DNA of 64,000 nucleotides from Pseudomonas oryzihabitans (GCF_024652905.1 NZ_CP102428.1:3203501-3267500), one strand, 5' to 3'. Shown: positions 8,235 to 17,624, counted from the first letter of the stretch. Notes: a model not told the origin generated them from the letters alone. Numbers and translations are program-made.

Positions 8235-9863
8235 TCAGGGCAGGTAGTAGGCCTGCCAGCGGTTGTCGTTGAAGCGCCCTTCCAGCACCGGTCGGCGACT
8301 GGCCAACGGGGTGCCGGCCAGAGCGGACTGGCTGTCGGCGTCGAGCAGCACATAGGCGGGTCGGGTGACCTGGGCGAGCTGCGCCGCCTGGCCGATATCG
8401 AGGAAGGTCGGCAGGGGCACGTCGTAGTCGAGATTCATCAGGTAGCGAAAGGCCTTGGTGTCCTGGCCCAGACCAAGGAACACCAGTTGCCCGGGCTCCC
8501 CCTGGCGCAGGCTTTCCAGGCGGGTGACGAAGGCCCGGGTGTCGTAGCGCAGCGCCTGCATCGGATCCAGCGCCAGCACCACCAGCAGCCATTGCGCCAA
8601 GGCTGCCGCGGCCAGGGGCATGCCCAGGCGGAAGGCGCCGCGCTCGCGCCAGGCGGCCACCAGGGCGAACAGCGTCAGGATGGCGAAGGCGCCCAGCAGG
8701 AAGCGCAGATCCAGTTCAGGCCACCAGCCCGCGGCCTGCAGCCGGGGCTGCTGCAGCTTGACCAGCACCCCGAGCACCAGCGGGAAGATCACCAGCAGCG
8801 TCAGGAACAGCCGCCGTACCCAGGCCAGGGCACCCTGCCCCTGCAGCAGCACCCAGGCGCCGAGGGCGGCGCAGGCCGGGATGGCCGGCAGGATGTAATA
8901 GGGCTTCTTGAAGGTGGGTATCGACAGGGCCACCACGATCAGCGTGGCGAAGCCGGCCAGCTGGAGCAGCAGGCGGCTGTCCGCCTGCTCATGGCGCAGC
9001 CGCCAGTGGTGTCTCAGCGTCGGCAAGGCCAGCAGTGCCAGGGGAAAGGCCGGCGCATAGCGATAGAGCCCCAGTTGCAGGAAGTACCACCAGGGATAGC
9101 CGGCACCGTCGGTGTCGTCCAGCCGCCCGGAGACCTGCATGCGCAGCACGTCTTCGACAAAGACCGGGCCGCCGGTACGCCAGGCCAGGCCGAACAACAG
9201 GGCGCAGCACAGCGCCAGCACCACGGCGCCCACCAGCCCGTAGCCGAAGCTGCGCCGCCAGTCGCCCTGCAGCAGCCAGTAGACGCAGACCACACCACAG
9301 GGCTCGATCAACCCCAGCGGTCCGCGCACGGCGAAGCCGGCGGCCAGGCACAGGAACACCAGGGCGCGCCGCCGGGGCAGGCCGCGCTGGTCGGCGCTCC
9401 ACAGCAGATAGAAGCAGCCCAGCGCCGCCAAGGTAACGAACTGATCGAGGCAGATGGAGCGGGCCTTGGCCAGAAAGCCGTTGGTGAGCAGCAGCACCAG
9501 TACCGCCAGCAGGCCCCAGGCGCGGGACCGCTCGGCCAGCAGGCGATAAAGCAGACCGACGATGGCCGCCGAGGCCAGCGCGGTGGGAATCACCGTGGCC
9601 AGGCGATTGACCTCGCCGAATAGCTGGGCGAAGACGTCGATCAGCAGCGTCGAGGTGGCGGGATAGTCCGGATAGGGCTGTCCGTAACTGGTCGGGAAGG
9701 CACTGGCCCCGTGGCGAAACATCTCCTGGGCGAACAGCGCGAAGCGGCCGTCGAAGCCGATGAAAGGCTGCTCCCACAGTCCGAGGGTGAACAGCAGCAC
9801 CGCCAGCAGGCACAGCGCCAGACTTTCGAGGCGCAGGCGCGCCGGACTCGGGATGGACGACAC
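8235..9863 (-). CDS. ArnT/PMT-like membrane glycosyltransferase
   Basis: A polytopic protein of about 542 aa with roughly a dozen hydrophobic segments. After the first one comes EQPFIGFDGRFALFAQEM, equivalent to the acidic first periplasmic loop of lipid-phosphate-dependent glycosyltransferases of the ArnT/PMT (GT-C) type. Such enzymes transfer a sugar from an undecaprenyl-phosphate donor to lipid A or another envelope acceptor in the periplasm. Neither acceptor nor sugar can be told from sequence. The start is uncertain: GTG at 9863 has a CGGAG site, while a TTG at 9923 would add 20 residues. It is co-transcribed with the lipoprotein phosphoesterase. Confidence 0.78.
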   Translation of the reverse strand: MSSIPSPARLRLESLALCLLAVLLFTLGLWEQPFIGFDGRFALFAQEMFRHGASAFPTSYGQPYPDYPATSTLLIDVFAQLFGEVNRLATVIPTALASAAIVGLLYRLLAERSRAWGLLAVLVLLLTNGFLAKARSICLDQFVTLAALGCFYLLWSADQRGLPRRRALVFLCLAAGFAVRGPLGLIEPCGVVCVYWLLQGDWRRSFGYGLVGAVVLALCCALLFGLAWRTGGPVFVEDVLRMQVSGRLDDTDGAGYPWWYFLQLGLYRYAPAFPLALLALPTLRHHWRLRHEQADSRLLLQLAGFATLIVVALSIPTFKKPYYILPAIPACAALGAWVLLQGQGALAWVRRLFLTLLVIFPLVLGVLVKLQQPRLQAAGWWPELDLRFLLGAFAILTLFALVAAWRERGAFRLGMPLAAAALAQWLLVVLALDPMQALRYDTRAFVTRLESLRQGEPGQLVFLGLGQDTKAFRYLMNLDYDVPLPTFLDIGQAAQLAQVTRPAYVLLDADSQSALAGTPLASRRPVLEGRFNDNRWQAYYLP

Positions 9864-10121
9864 GCGGCAGGACTCCGGCAGGCTGGGAAAGACGGGCTCG
9901 CGACCCGCCGCCACTATCGCCAAACAACCTTAGGGATCCCTGAAACCAGGCTGACGGCAGGCTGACAGAAGCCGCGGGACAGAGCGGTTCGGCCGCGAGG
10001 CGGTGGCGACTATGCCGCTGAATTGAAAATTTTTTATGACAGCTGCATCCAAGGCCCCGGCTGCCGGGTATAGCCCCTACAGTCCAGCCGACTGTGCCCC
10101 CTCTCAATCCGGAGCAAGCGC

Positions 10122-10649
10122 ATGAACAATATCTCCAGCCGTTGCAGCATCCTGGCCCTGACCGCCCTGTTGAGCACCCCGCTGCTGGCCCAGGGTGAGT
10201 TGCCCGAGGCCGTCCGTGTCCCCGCCGGCAACAGCCTGATGCTGGAAACCGTGGGCAAGGGCACCATCGTCTACGAGTGCCGTGACAAGAAGGACATGCC
10301 CGGCCAGACCGAGTGGTTCTTCGTGGGCCCCAAGGCCGACTTGCATGATCGCCAGGGCAAGCAGGTGGGGCGCTACTACGGTCCGCCGGCGACCTGGGAA
10401 GCCAGCGACGGCTCCAAGGTGGTCGGCAAGCAACTGGCCGTCGCCCCCGCCGGCGCCGGCAACCTGCCCTATCAACTGGTGGAGGCCGCGCCTGCCGAGG
10501 GCAAGGGCGCCTTCCAGGGCACCACCTACATCCAGCGCACCGCGCTCAAGGGTGGCGTCGCGCCGGCCAAGGCCTGTACTGCGGCCAACAAGGGCGAACA
10601 GCAGATCGTGAACTACCAGGCGGACTATCTGTTCTGGAAGAAGGGCTGA
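10122..10649 (+). CDS. Secreted DUF3455-like protein
   Basis: A 175-aa protein with a clear signal peptide (about residues 1-24, ending LLAQ). The mature domain resembles DUF3455 proteins: VYECRDK near the N-terminus, TWEASDGSKVVGKQL in the middle and a C-terminal NYQADYLFWK. Three cysteines are present, one in the signal peptide (Cys8) and two in the mature part. Function is unknown. ATG at 10122 follows a GGAG site. It lies 85 bp upstream of the ECF sigma gene on the same strand, so it may belong to the sigma factor's regulon, but no shared promoter motif was identified. Confidence 0.7.
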   Translation: MNNISSRCSILALTALLSTPLLAQGELPEAVRVPAGNSLMLETVGKGTIVYECRDKKDMPGQTEWFFVGPKADLHDRQGKQVGRYYGPPATWEASDGSKVVGKQLAVAPAGAGNLPYQLVEAAPAEGKGAFQGTTYIQRTALKGGVAPAKACTAANKGEQQIVNYQADYLFWKKG

Positions 10650-10734
10650 GGTCCAGGGGGACAGCCACGACCGGATCGGCTAGGCTCGGCTGATCCGGTC
10701 GCCACCCTGGCGCCCCCGAGCCTGGCGTGACCTA

Positions 10735-11262
10735 GTGACCGACCGTCCCCATGACCCTGAGGCCCTGCTCGCCGCCTGCGCTCGGGGCGAGCGCGTCGCC
10801 CTGCAGCGGCTCTACCAGACCGAGGCGCCGCTGCTGCTGGGCGTCGTCCTGCGCCTGGTGCGTGATCGCGGGCTGGCCGAGGACATTCTCCACGACGCCT
10901 TTCTGCGCATCTGGCGCGGCGCCGCCGGGTTCGCCCCGGAGCGTGGTTCGGCGCGTGGCTGGATGTGCAGCGTAGCGCGCAACCTCGCGCTCAACGCCCT
11001 GCGCGATCGCCAGCGGCTGGTGCCCCTGGCGGACGGCTGGGAACCCCTGGCCGAGTCTGCCGATCCGGTGCGAGAGGCCGACGGCCGCCGCCTGGAGGGC
11101 TGCCTGCAGAACCTGGAGGCGCCGCGGCGGGAGGCCATCCTGGCCGCCTACCTGGACGGCTGCTCCCATGGCGAGATCGCCCAGCGCCTGCAGGCGCCGC
11201 TGGGCACGGTGAAGAGCTGGATCACGCGCGGCCTCAAGGCGCTCAGGGAGTGCATGACATGA
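10735..11262 (+). CDS. ECF sigma factor (SigK-like, sigma-70 family)
   Basis: A 175-aa extracytoplasmic-function sigma factor. Region 2 (about residues 20-90) contains AEDILHDAFLRIWRGA and RGWMCSVARNLALNALRDR; region 4 (about 118-170) contains the HTH segment GEIAQRLQAPLGTVKSWITRGLKALRE. GTG at 10735 is used as the start. Its stop codon overlaps the start of the anti-sigma gene (ATGA), the classical coupling for an ECF/anti-sigma pair. The stimulus and regulon are not evident. Confidence 0.9.
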   Translation: MTDRPHDPEALLAACARGERVALQRLYQTEAPLLLGVVLRLVRDRGLAEDILHDAFLRIWRGAAGFAPERGSARGWMCSVARNLALNALRDRQRLVPLADGWEPLAESADPVREADGRRLEGCLQNLEAPRREAILAAYLDGCSHGEIAQRLQAPLGTVKSWITRGLKALRECMT

Positions 11263-11969
11263 ACGGCGACACCACCCTGCCCCCGGACGAGGAGCGCGAA
11301 CGCCTGGCCGGCGAATACGTGCTCGGCACCCTGGACGCGGAGCAGCGTCGTCGGGTGGAAGGTGCGCTGGCGACGGACGCCCTGCTGGCCGCCGCCGTGG
11401 CGCGCTGGGAGGCGCGTCTGCAGCCACTGGCCGAGCGGGTGCCACCCGTCCAGCCCGGCGCGAATCTGTGGCCGCGCATCGAGCGCAGTCTGGGCGAGGC
11501 CGACGCCAAGGTCCCCTTCCGGCGCGAGTCGCTGTGGCAGCGTCTGGCGCTCTGGCAGGGCCTGAGTGCGGCAGGGCTGGCCGCCAGTCTGGTGCTCGCG
11601 GTGCTGCTACTGCTGCGACCGGTACCCACGCCAAGTTACCTGGTGGTGCTGGCGGCACCTGACGACCGTACGCCCGGTTGGGTGATCCAGACCGCCAGTG
11701 CCCGTGACCTGCAGCTGATTCCCCTGGGGCGCGACGCCGTGCCGACCGGCAAGGCGCTGCAATTCTGGACCAAGGCCGATGCCTGGCAAGGCCCGGTGTC
11801 GCTGGGCTTGGTCGAGCCGGGGCGTACCCTGCAGGTGCCGCTGGACCAGCTGCCGCCGCTGGAAGCCAATCAGCTGTTCGAACTCACCCTGGAAGACCAG
11901 GGCGGGTCGCCCACCGGCCGACCCACCGGACCGATCCAGTTCATCGGCCGGGCGGTCAAGGTGCTCTAG
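11259..11969 (+). CDS. RskA-type anti-sigma factor
   Basis: A 236-aa protein with an N-terminal anti-sigma region (GEYVLGTLDAEQRRRVE, about residues 18-35), a single transmembrane segment (about 103-121, AAGLAASLVLAVLLLL) and a periplasmic RskA/anti-sigma-K domain. It overlaps the ECF sigma gene by 4 bp. It should hold the sigma factor at the inner membrane until an envelope signal releases it. No zinc-binding HxxxCxxC (ZAS) motif is visible, consistent with an RskA-like rather than RsrA-like protein. Confidence 0.85.
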   Translation: MNGDTTLPPDEERERLAGEYVLGTLDAEQRRRVEGALATDALLAAAVARWEARLQPLAERVPPVQPGANLWPRIERSLGEADAKVPFRRESLWQRLALWQGLSAAGLAASLVLAVLLLLRPVPTPSYLVVLAAPDDRTPGWVIQTASARDLQLIPLGRDAVPTGKALQFWTKADAWQGPVSLGLVEPGRTLQVPLDQLPPLEANQLFELTLEDQGGSPTGRPTGPIQFIGRAVKVL

Positions 11970-12025
11970 TCCACTACGAATAGTGCGGTGCTCGGCGATG
12001 TTTGATCAGAACCGAGCGAGCGGCC

Positions 12026-12784
12026 TCAGCTGTTGCGATGGATGTTGAAGTTGCTGAACGCCTGGCAGGTCGCCATCAGCTGGATGCGGTTGATGTTGAC
12101 GTGCTTGGGCTGGTTCAGCGTCCAGTGGATGGATTCGGCGATGTCGTCCGGGGTCAGGGGTTCGGTACCGGCATAGACCGCATCGGCCTTGGCCTGGTCG
12201 CCACCGAAGCGCACCACCGAGAACTCGCTTTCTGACAGGCCCGGCTCGATGTTGGTCACCCGTACCCCAGTGCCCAGCAGGTCCGATCTCAGGCTCAGGC
12301 TGAACTGCTTGAGGAAGGCCTTGGTGGCGCCATAGACGTGGCTGCCCGGATAGGGATAGTCGCCCGCGACCGAGCCCAGGTTGACGATGCCGGCGCCGGC
12401 GCCATGGGCGATCAGTCGCGGCAACAGCAGGCGGGTGCAATAGAGCATGCCCTTGATGTTGGTATCGACCATGGTGTCCCAGTCGTCCAGGTCGCAGCTC
12501 TGGGCGGGGGTGTTGCCCAGCGCCAGACCGGCGTTGTTGACCAGGGCGCGCAGCTGGTTGAATTCCTCCGGCAGGCCGGCGACCGCGGCTTCCACAGCGG
12601 CGCGATCCTGGACGTCCAGCACCAGCGGCAGCACCTTGGCCTGCCCGGACAATTCCTCGGCCAAGGCGTGCAGGCGATCCTCGCGGCGGCCGGTGATGAC
12701 GATCGACCAGCCGTCCTTGGCGAAGCGGCGAGCGGTGGCGGCACCGAACCCGGAGGTAGCGCCGGTGATGAAGATCGAAGACAT
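12026..12784 (-). CDS. SDR-family oxidoreductase (YdfG-like)
   Basis: A 252-aa classical short-chain dehydrogenase. The nucleotide-binding TGATSGFG is at residues 7-14, NNAG at 83-86, the catalytic Ser138 and the YxxxK pair Tyr151/Lys155. The TGRREDR segment after beta-2 favours NADP(H). The closest known type is YdfG, the NADP-dependent 3-hydroxy-acid/L-allo-threonine dehydrogenase. It appears to be a single-gene unit: a plus-strand gene precedes it and about 250 bp without genes separate it from acnX. Confidence 0.85.
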   Translation of the reverse strand: MSSIFITGATSGFGAATARRFAKDGWSIVITGRREDRLHALAEELSGQAKVLPLVLDVQDRAAVEAAVAGLPEEFNQLRALVNNAGLALGNTPAQSCDLDDWDTMVDTNIKGMLYCTRLLLPRLIAHGAGAGIVNLGSVAGDYPYPGSHVYGATKAFLKQFSLSLRSDLLGTGVRVTNIEPGLSESEFSVVRFGGDQAKADAVYAGTEPLTPDDIAESIHWTLNQPKHVNINRIQLMATCQAFSNFNIHRNS

Positions 12785-13034
12785 GAAAGATTCCTTCTGC
12801 GAGGGAGTTTGGCCGAGGCCAACGATAGCTCAGGGACGTTGGTCAGGCGAATACTCAGATCGCTGGGAATCCAGCGGATCAGTTATAACGCCTTGGTATC
12901 TTGAGGTTTTTCGTGCACTGGCGATTTTTTGAACAGTTCCCGCCAGACCAGGCGCCCTGGGCTTCGCGTCCGGCTATGCCAAGCTTATCCACAGGACGAT
13001 CCACGGAATTCCTGTACAGAACCCGAGCCCACTA
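12785..13034. other. Intergenic region without an identified gene
   Basis: About 250 bp between the SDR gene and the 3' end of acnX. It contains one perfect DnaA-box nonamer (TTATCCACA at 12985-12993) but no cluster of boxes and no AT-rich segment. No convincing terminator for acnX was found. Confidence 0.5.
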
Positions 13035-14756
13035 TCAGCGGGATAAGTCTGCCGATGCGAGCCAGGCGGGCGGTCCGGCCGGCGCCAGTCCGGTGCAGGC
13101 CGCTTCCACGCAGGCGGCCAGACCGGCGAAGCGCAGCTCGCGACCGGTGAGGCCCGGGCCATAGTGGGCGAACTTGCCGGAGTTGGTCAGCAGGGTAAGG
13201 GCCTGGGGCGGCACCAGGGGTTCGCCGAGCATGCACCAGCAGGTATCGCCCACCAGCTGGGCACCGAAGGCTTCCAGTTCGGCCAGGCTACCGTTCCGCC
13301 CGACCGCTTCGCGCACGTCCCGCCCGAGGGTAATCACCAGGGCTACACCGGGATGCTTGTACCGGCCCCGGCATAGTTCGGCCAACCGCTGGCATTCCTC
13401 GGCAGAGAAATGCGGATTACCCAAGGCTACCAGCTGGACCTCGCGGGAAGTGGCGCTGTCCAGTTCGGCCCAGGCCCGACGCAGATCGGCCAGCTCTATG
13501 TCCTCGACCTCCAGCTCAGGCGCGGCGACCGCAGCCAGGGTCGGCGCCTCGGGCGTTACCCCGACCAGATGAAACAGCGGCGCCGCCGAGGTGGTAGCGA
13601 AGGCGGCGCCAAAGGCCTTGAGATCGTCGCGGCTGGGCTGGGCGTGTTCCAGCCCCAGCACCGCGGGAATCCGGGTGGGCGAGCGCAGGCCGATCCAGTA
13701 GCCGAGCAGCGGATAGAAGGCGTCGTCATGGCCCGCGGGCATGCTGACCCGGAACACCTTGGCCGCGCGGCGGCCGCTGTCCAGGTGGCAGCCGGCCCGG
13801 GGTGCCCGTCCGGTCAGGGCGGTGCAGATATCGAGAAAGTCGGCGTACTTCTGGGTGCGCGCGCCCAGCACGCTGTTGGCGAAGACCACGGCATTGGATT
13901 CGGCCCAGACCACCTGCTCGCCCAGAGTCGGGGCGCTGTCCAGCAGATAGGGCGCGCAGGTGAAGGTGGGGCGACAGCCTAGGGCCACATAGGCCTCGGC
14001 CAGGGCACTGGCCGGCTCGCCCAGCGCCGGGTCAATGCCCTGCTCGCGCCAGCGACGCTGATCCACCGACACCGCATTGAGACTGGTGGGTACCCGTACC
14101 CGACCGCCCCACGCCACCAGCCGCTGGGCAAAGGCCAGACTGGCCGGGCCGGTGTAGATACAGCCGTCGATATGGGCCTGGGTGATGTCGAGCAATTCGC
14201 GAGCGCCCTGCAGCTGCGCCATGCGTACCAGGATCTTCATCGCTGCCTGGACGGCCTGGCCCTCGGCGCCTGCCAGCTTGGCCCGATCGGTCGCGCTCAG
14301 CTGCAACTCTTGTGGGGTATCGACCGGAGTAGCGGGGAAAGGGTCTTCAGGAGCGCCGACCCAACCGTCGGCTACCGCGATCTCGTCGCGCTCGGCCAGG
14401 GCCGCGAAGGCTTCGGCACCCAGGCTGACCACCGGCAGGGAACAGCCGAACAATTCCTCCGCGACGATGGCGCCGAGGCTGAGGATCTCGTCCGGCTCGG
14501 CCAGTACCAGCGCTGCCGGTCCGTGTCCCGCCAGCAACAGCTCCAGGAGCACCGCGCTGCCGGTACAGGAGCCGCGTCCGCTGGGGATGGCCAGGATGCG
14601 ACCGGCCAGTTCCAGGCCGTGCAGGGGATGGTGGCGATCGATCACCCGGCCGCTGGCCGGATCGACGCCACCCCAGAAACTCAGGCCCAGGGGCGCCCAG
14701 GCCAGGCGTCCTCGGGCATGGCCCGCGACCAGACAGCGACCGCGGACCGCCGCCAC
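13035..14756 (-). CDS. Aconitase X, probable cis-3-hydroxy-L-proline dehydratase
   Basis: A 573-aa fused aconitase-X protein. The N-terminal swivelling domain (DUF126, about residues 5-110, with GGVDPASGRVID and SGRGSCTGS) precedes the large catalytic domain (DUF521, about 150-560). Fused AcnX enzymes of bacteria dehydrate cis-3-hydroxy-L-proline to delta-1-pyrroline-2-carboxylate using a metal/Fe-S site. Conserved features include HIDGCIYTGPASL, VPTSLNAVSVD and SNAVVFANSVLGARTQKY. It starts at GTG 2 bp after livF, so it is the last gene of the liv operon. That placement suggests the transporter imports its substrate or a related imino acid. Confidence 0.85.
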   Translation of the reverse strand: MAAVRGRCLVAGHARGRLAWAPLGLSFWGGVDPASGRVIDRHHPLHGLELAGRILAIPSGRGSCTGSAVLLELLLAGHGPAALVLAEPDEILSLGAIVAEELFGCSLPVVSLGAEAFAALAERDEIAVADGWVGAPEDPFPATPVDTPQELQLSATDRAKLAGAEGQAVQAAMKILVRMAQLQGARELLDITQAHIDGCIYTGPASLAFAQRLVAWGGRVRVPTSLNAVSVDQRRWREQGIDPALGEPASALAEAYVALGCRPTFTCAPYLLDSAPTLGEQVVWAESNAVVFANSVLGARTQKYADFLDICTALTGRAPRAGCHLDSGRRAAKVFRVSMPAGHDDAFYPLLGYWIGLRSPTRIPAVLGLEHAQPSRDDLKAFGAAFATTSAAPLFHLVGVTPEAPTLAAVAAPELEVEDIELADLRRAWAELDSATSREVQLVALGNPHFSAEECQRLAELCRGRYKHPGVALVITLGRDVREAVGRNGSLAELEAFGAQLVGDTCWCMLGEPLVPPQALTLLTNSGKFAHYGPGLTGRELRFAGLAACVEAACTGLAPAGPPAWLASADLSR

Positions 14757-14758
14757 CG

Positions 14759-15475
14759 CTAGTGACCGCCCAGGTAGGCTTCGCGCACCTGGGGATTGGC
14801 CAGCAATTCCTGGCCACTGCCGGTCATGCGGATCTCGCCGGTGACCATCACATAGGCACGGTCGGACAGGCGCAGGGCATGGTTGGCGTTCTGCTCCACC
14901 AGGAAGATGGTCATGCCGCTCTGCGCCAGTTCGCGCAGGATCTGGAAGATCTGCTTCACCACGATGGGCGCCAGACCCAGGCTAGGTTCGTCGAGCAAAA
15001 GCAGCTTGGGTCGCGCCATCAGCGCCCGGGCGATGGCCAGCATCTGTTGTTCGCCACCGGACATGGTCATGGCGCGCTGGTTGCGACGCTCCTTGAGCCG
15101 TGGGAAGAGCTCGAACATGCGCTGCATGTCCTCGTCCACCCAGCGGGTGCCGATGGGAATGGTGCCCATCAACAGATTCTCCTCGACCGTCATGTCGGGG
15201 AACACGTGGCGCCCCTCCGGTGACTGGGCGATGCCGTTGGAGGCCACGTAGTGGGCGTTCTTGCGAGTGATGTCCTCGCCGCGGTAGAGGATCTGCCCGT
15301 TGCGCGCCTGGGGCTGGCTGAAGATGGACATCAGCAGGGTGGACTTGCCGGCACCGTTGGCGCCGATCAGGCTCACCGTCTCGCCTTCGTTGATGGATAG
15401 GGAGACGCCTTTCAGGGCCTGGATCGGCCCGTAGAAGACGTCGACGTTGCGAAACTCCAGGATCGGCGTGGTCAT
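14759..15475 (-). CDS. livF: Branched-chain-type amino acid ABC transporter ATPase LivF
   Basis: The 238-aa ATPase of a HAAT-family importer. Walker A is GANGAGKST, the signature is MSGGEQQML, and Walker B is LLLLDEPSLGLAP, followed by the H-loop segment. It pairs with LivG to energise the LivHM channel. ATG at 15473-15475 overlaps the livG stop (ATGA). Although the family is named for leucine/isoleucine/valine, many such systems carry other amino acids. The aconitase-X gene immediately downstream points to proline-like substrates. Confidence 0.92.
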   Translation of the reverse strand: MTTPILEFRNVDVFYGPIQALKGVSLSINEGETVSLIGANGAGKSTLLMSIFSQPQARNGQILYRGEDITRKNAHYVASNGIAQSPEGRHVFPDMTVEENLLMGTIPIGTRWVDEDMQRMFELFPRLKERRNQRAMTMSGGEQQMLAIARALMARPKLLLLDEPSLGLAPIVVKQIFQILRELAQSGMTIFLVEQNANHALRLSDRAYVMVTGEIRMTGSGQELLANPQVREAYLGGH

Positions 15476-16347
15476 GCCACCTCCTCTTCTTCGGCGCCGA
15501 GGTAGGCGGCGATGACCTTGGGATCGTTGCGAATGTCGGCCGGCAGGCCGCGGGCGATGACTTGGCCGTGGTCCAGCACCACGATGTGGTCGGAGATGTT
15601 CATCACCATGCCCATGTCGTGCTCGATCAGCACCACGGTGATGCGGTGCTGGTCGCGCAGGAGCCGGATCATGCCAGCCAGGGCCTCGGTCTCGGCCGGG
15701 TTGAGGCCGGCGGCCGGTTCGTCCAGGCAGACGATCTCCGGGCGGGTGCACATGGCCCGGGCGATTTCCAGGCGGCGCTGCTGGCCGTAGGAGAGTTCGC
15801 CGGCCAGGCGGTTGGCGTGGTCCACCAGGTCCACCACCTCCAGCCAGTAGAAGGCCGTGTCCAGCGCCTTTTCCTCGGCGCGGCGATAGCCGGGGGTGTT
15901 GAGGATGCCGGTGATGAGGTTGCGGTTGCACTGCATGTGCTGCGCCACCAGCAGGTTCTCCACCACCGACATCTCCTTGAACAGGCGGATGTTCTGGAAG
16001 GTGCGGGCGAGACCGGCGCGATTCACCAGGTGGGTGCCGCCGAACATCTTGTACCAGAGCCGACTGCCGAACTGCACCGGATTGACGAAGTCGGTGGCCT
16101 GGAAGCGCTCGCCCATGATCTTGCCGACGCGGGTCGAGCGACCATCGGCGGTGTCCAGGCGGATCTCGCCATCGGTGGCCTTGTAGAAGCCGGTCAGGCA
16201 GTTGAACACCGTGGTCTTGCCGGCACCGTTGGGGCCGATCAGCGCGGTGATGGACTGGCGCTGGATCTCGAAGCTCACGTCCGAGAGGGCCTTGATGCCC
16301 CCGAATCTCATGCCGAGACCCTTTACGGTCAGAATGTTGTCGCTCAC
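15472..16347 (-). CDS. livG: Branched-chain-type amino acid ABC transporter ATPase LivG
   Basis: The 291-aa ATPase partner of LivF, with Walker A GPNGAGKTT, signature LSYGQQRRLEIARA, Walker B IVCLDEPAAGLNP and H-loop IEHDM. The insert between Walker A and the signature is long, as usual in LivG. The start is GTG at 16345-16347, overlapping the livM stop by 4 bp; longer in-frame versions lack conservation. It is part of the tightly packed livKHMGF-acnX operon. Confidence 0.93.
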   Translation of the reverse strand: MSDNILTVKGLGMRFGGIKALSDVSFEIQRQSITALIGPNGAGKTTVFNCLTGFYKATDGEIRLDTADGRSTRVGKIMGERFQATDFVNPVQFGSRLWYKMFGGTHLVNRAGLARTFQNIRLFKEMSVVENLLVAQHMQCNRNLITGILNTPGYRRAEEKALDTAFYWLEVVDLVDHANRLAGELSYGQQRRLEIARAMCTRPEIVCLDEPAAGLNPAETEALAGMIRLLRDQHRITVVLIEHDMGMVMNISDHIVVLDHGQVIARGLPADIRNDPKVIAAYLGAEEEEVA

Positions 16348-17624
16348 GGCGCCACTCCCTTGCGAATCGCGAAGCCACTGCGGGCGATACGGATCAGGCC
16401 TCGCGGCCGCCACATCATCATCACCACCATGAGCACGCCGAACACCAGCATGCGGATGTCGCCGAATTCGCGCAGCAGTTCGAACAGCAGGGTCATGACG
16501 AAAGCCGAGACCACCACCCCGACGGTGGAGCCCAGACCGCCCAGTACCACGATGGCCAGCACCAGCACCGACTCGAAGAAGTTGAACGAGGCCGGGTTGA
16601 TGAAGCCCTGGTAGGTGGCGAAGAACACCCCGGCGAGGCCCGCGGTGGAGGCACCGATCATGAAGGCCGAGAGCTTGACCAGCACGTGGTTCAGACCCAT
16701 GGCGCGGCAGGCGATCTCGTCTTCGCGCAGGGCTTCCCAGGCCCGGCCGACCGGCATGCGGGTCAGGCGGTGCTTGATGTAGAGCACCAGCAGCACCACC
16801 AGGAACAGCACGGTGTAGATGAAGATCATGGTCGCGTTGGGGTTGTAGCTGATGCCCAGCAGCTCATGGATGGGTACCCCGCCCTCCTTCGCGCGCCGAC
16901 CGAATTCGATGCCGAAGAAGGTCGGCGACGGCGCGGCGATGCCGTTGGGGCCCTTGGTCACCTCCAGCCAGTTGTTGAGCACCAGGCGGATGATCTCGCC
17001 GAAGCCAAGGGTGACGATGGCCAGGTAGTCGCCGTGCATGCGCAAGACCGGGAACCCCAGTATCGCCCCCGCCACCGCGGCCAGGATCGCGGCGAGCGGC
17101 AGCATGGTCCAGAAGCCCAGCCCCAGATACTGGTAACCCAGCGCCAGGCCATAGGCGCCGATGGCATAGAAGCCGACGTAGCCGAGGTCGAGCAGACCGG
17201 CCAGGCCCACCACGATGTTCAACCCCAGGCCCAGCAGCACATAGATCAGGCAGAGGATGATCACCGTCAGCCAGTACTTGGTGGCCAGGAAGGGAAAGGC
17301 GATGGCGACCAGGATGATGATGGGCAGGATGAATCTGAGGTTGGACTTGTGCCCGGGCGGCAGCACATGGACGCCACCGTCGTTGCGCTTGAAGGACTCG
17401 ATCCAGTCGCGCCCCTTGGCGGTCTGGCCGAACAGGCTGAGCAGGAAGCGGCCGGCCATGACCACCGCGACCATGATGCCGACGCGGCCGGGCTCGACGT
17501 TGTAGCCATAGCCGTCGAGCACGATGCCGACGATGGGGCCGAACAGGATCAGCGAGACCAGGCCGACCATGAGGGTGTCGCGCAGCACGACCTTGAGATC
17601 GAAGGAGGAAGACGTCTGACTCAT
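16344..17624 (-). CDS. livM: Branched-chain-type amino acid ABC transporter permease LivM
   Basis: A 426-aa inner-membrane permease with about ten hydrophobic segments. It is longer than minimal LivM proteins because of an N-terminal extension of about 95 residues, as in Pseudomonas BraE/LivM. GLGLNIVVGLAGLLDLGYVGFYAIGAYG and the EAA-like GRAWEALREDEIACRAMG loop, which contacts the ATPases, are present. It starts 4 bp after livH ends and overlaps livG by 4 bp. Confidence 0.93.
   Translation of the reverse strand: MSQTSSSFDLKVVLRDTLMVGLVSLILFGPIVGIVLDGYGYNVEPGRVGIMVAVVMAGRFLLSLFGQTAKGRDWIESFKRNDGGVHVLPPGHKSNLRFILPIIILVAIAFPFLATKYWLTVIILCLIYVLLGLGLNIVVGLAGLLDLGYVGFYAIGAYGLALGYQYLGLGFWTMLPLAAILAAVAGAILGFPVLRMHGDYLAIVTLGFGEIIRLVLNNWLEVTKGPNGIAAPSPTFFGIEFGRRAKEGGVPIHELLGISYNPNATMIFIYTVLFLVVLLVLYIKHRLTRMPVGRAWEALREDEIACRAMGLNHVLVKLSAFMIGASTAGLAGVFFATYQGFINPASFNFFESVLVLAIVVLGGLGSTVGVVVSAFVMTLLFELLREFGDIRMLVFGVLMVVMMMWRPRGLIRIARSGFAIRKGVAP

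Noticed and set aside
12985-12993. A perfect DnaA box near acnX as a possible origin
   Set aside because: A single box without a cluster, AT-rich unwinding region or dnaA/dnaN neighbours.
14759-16378. A single 539-codon frame read as one fused ATPase
   Set aside because: Its first part is an out-of-frame reading of livG; LivF proper starts at 15475 with a 4-bp overlap.
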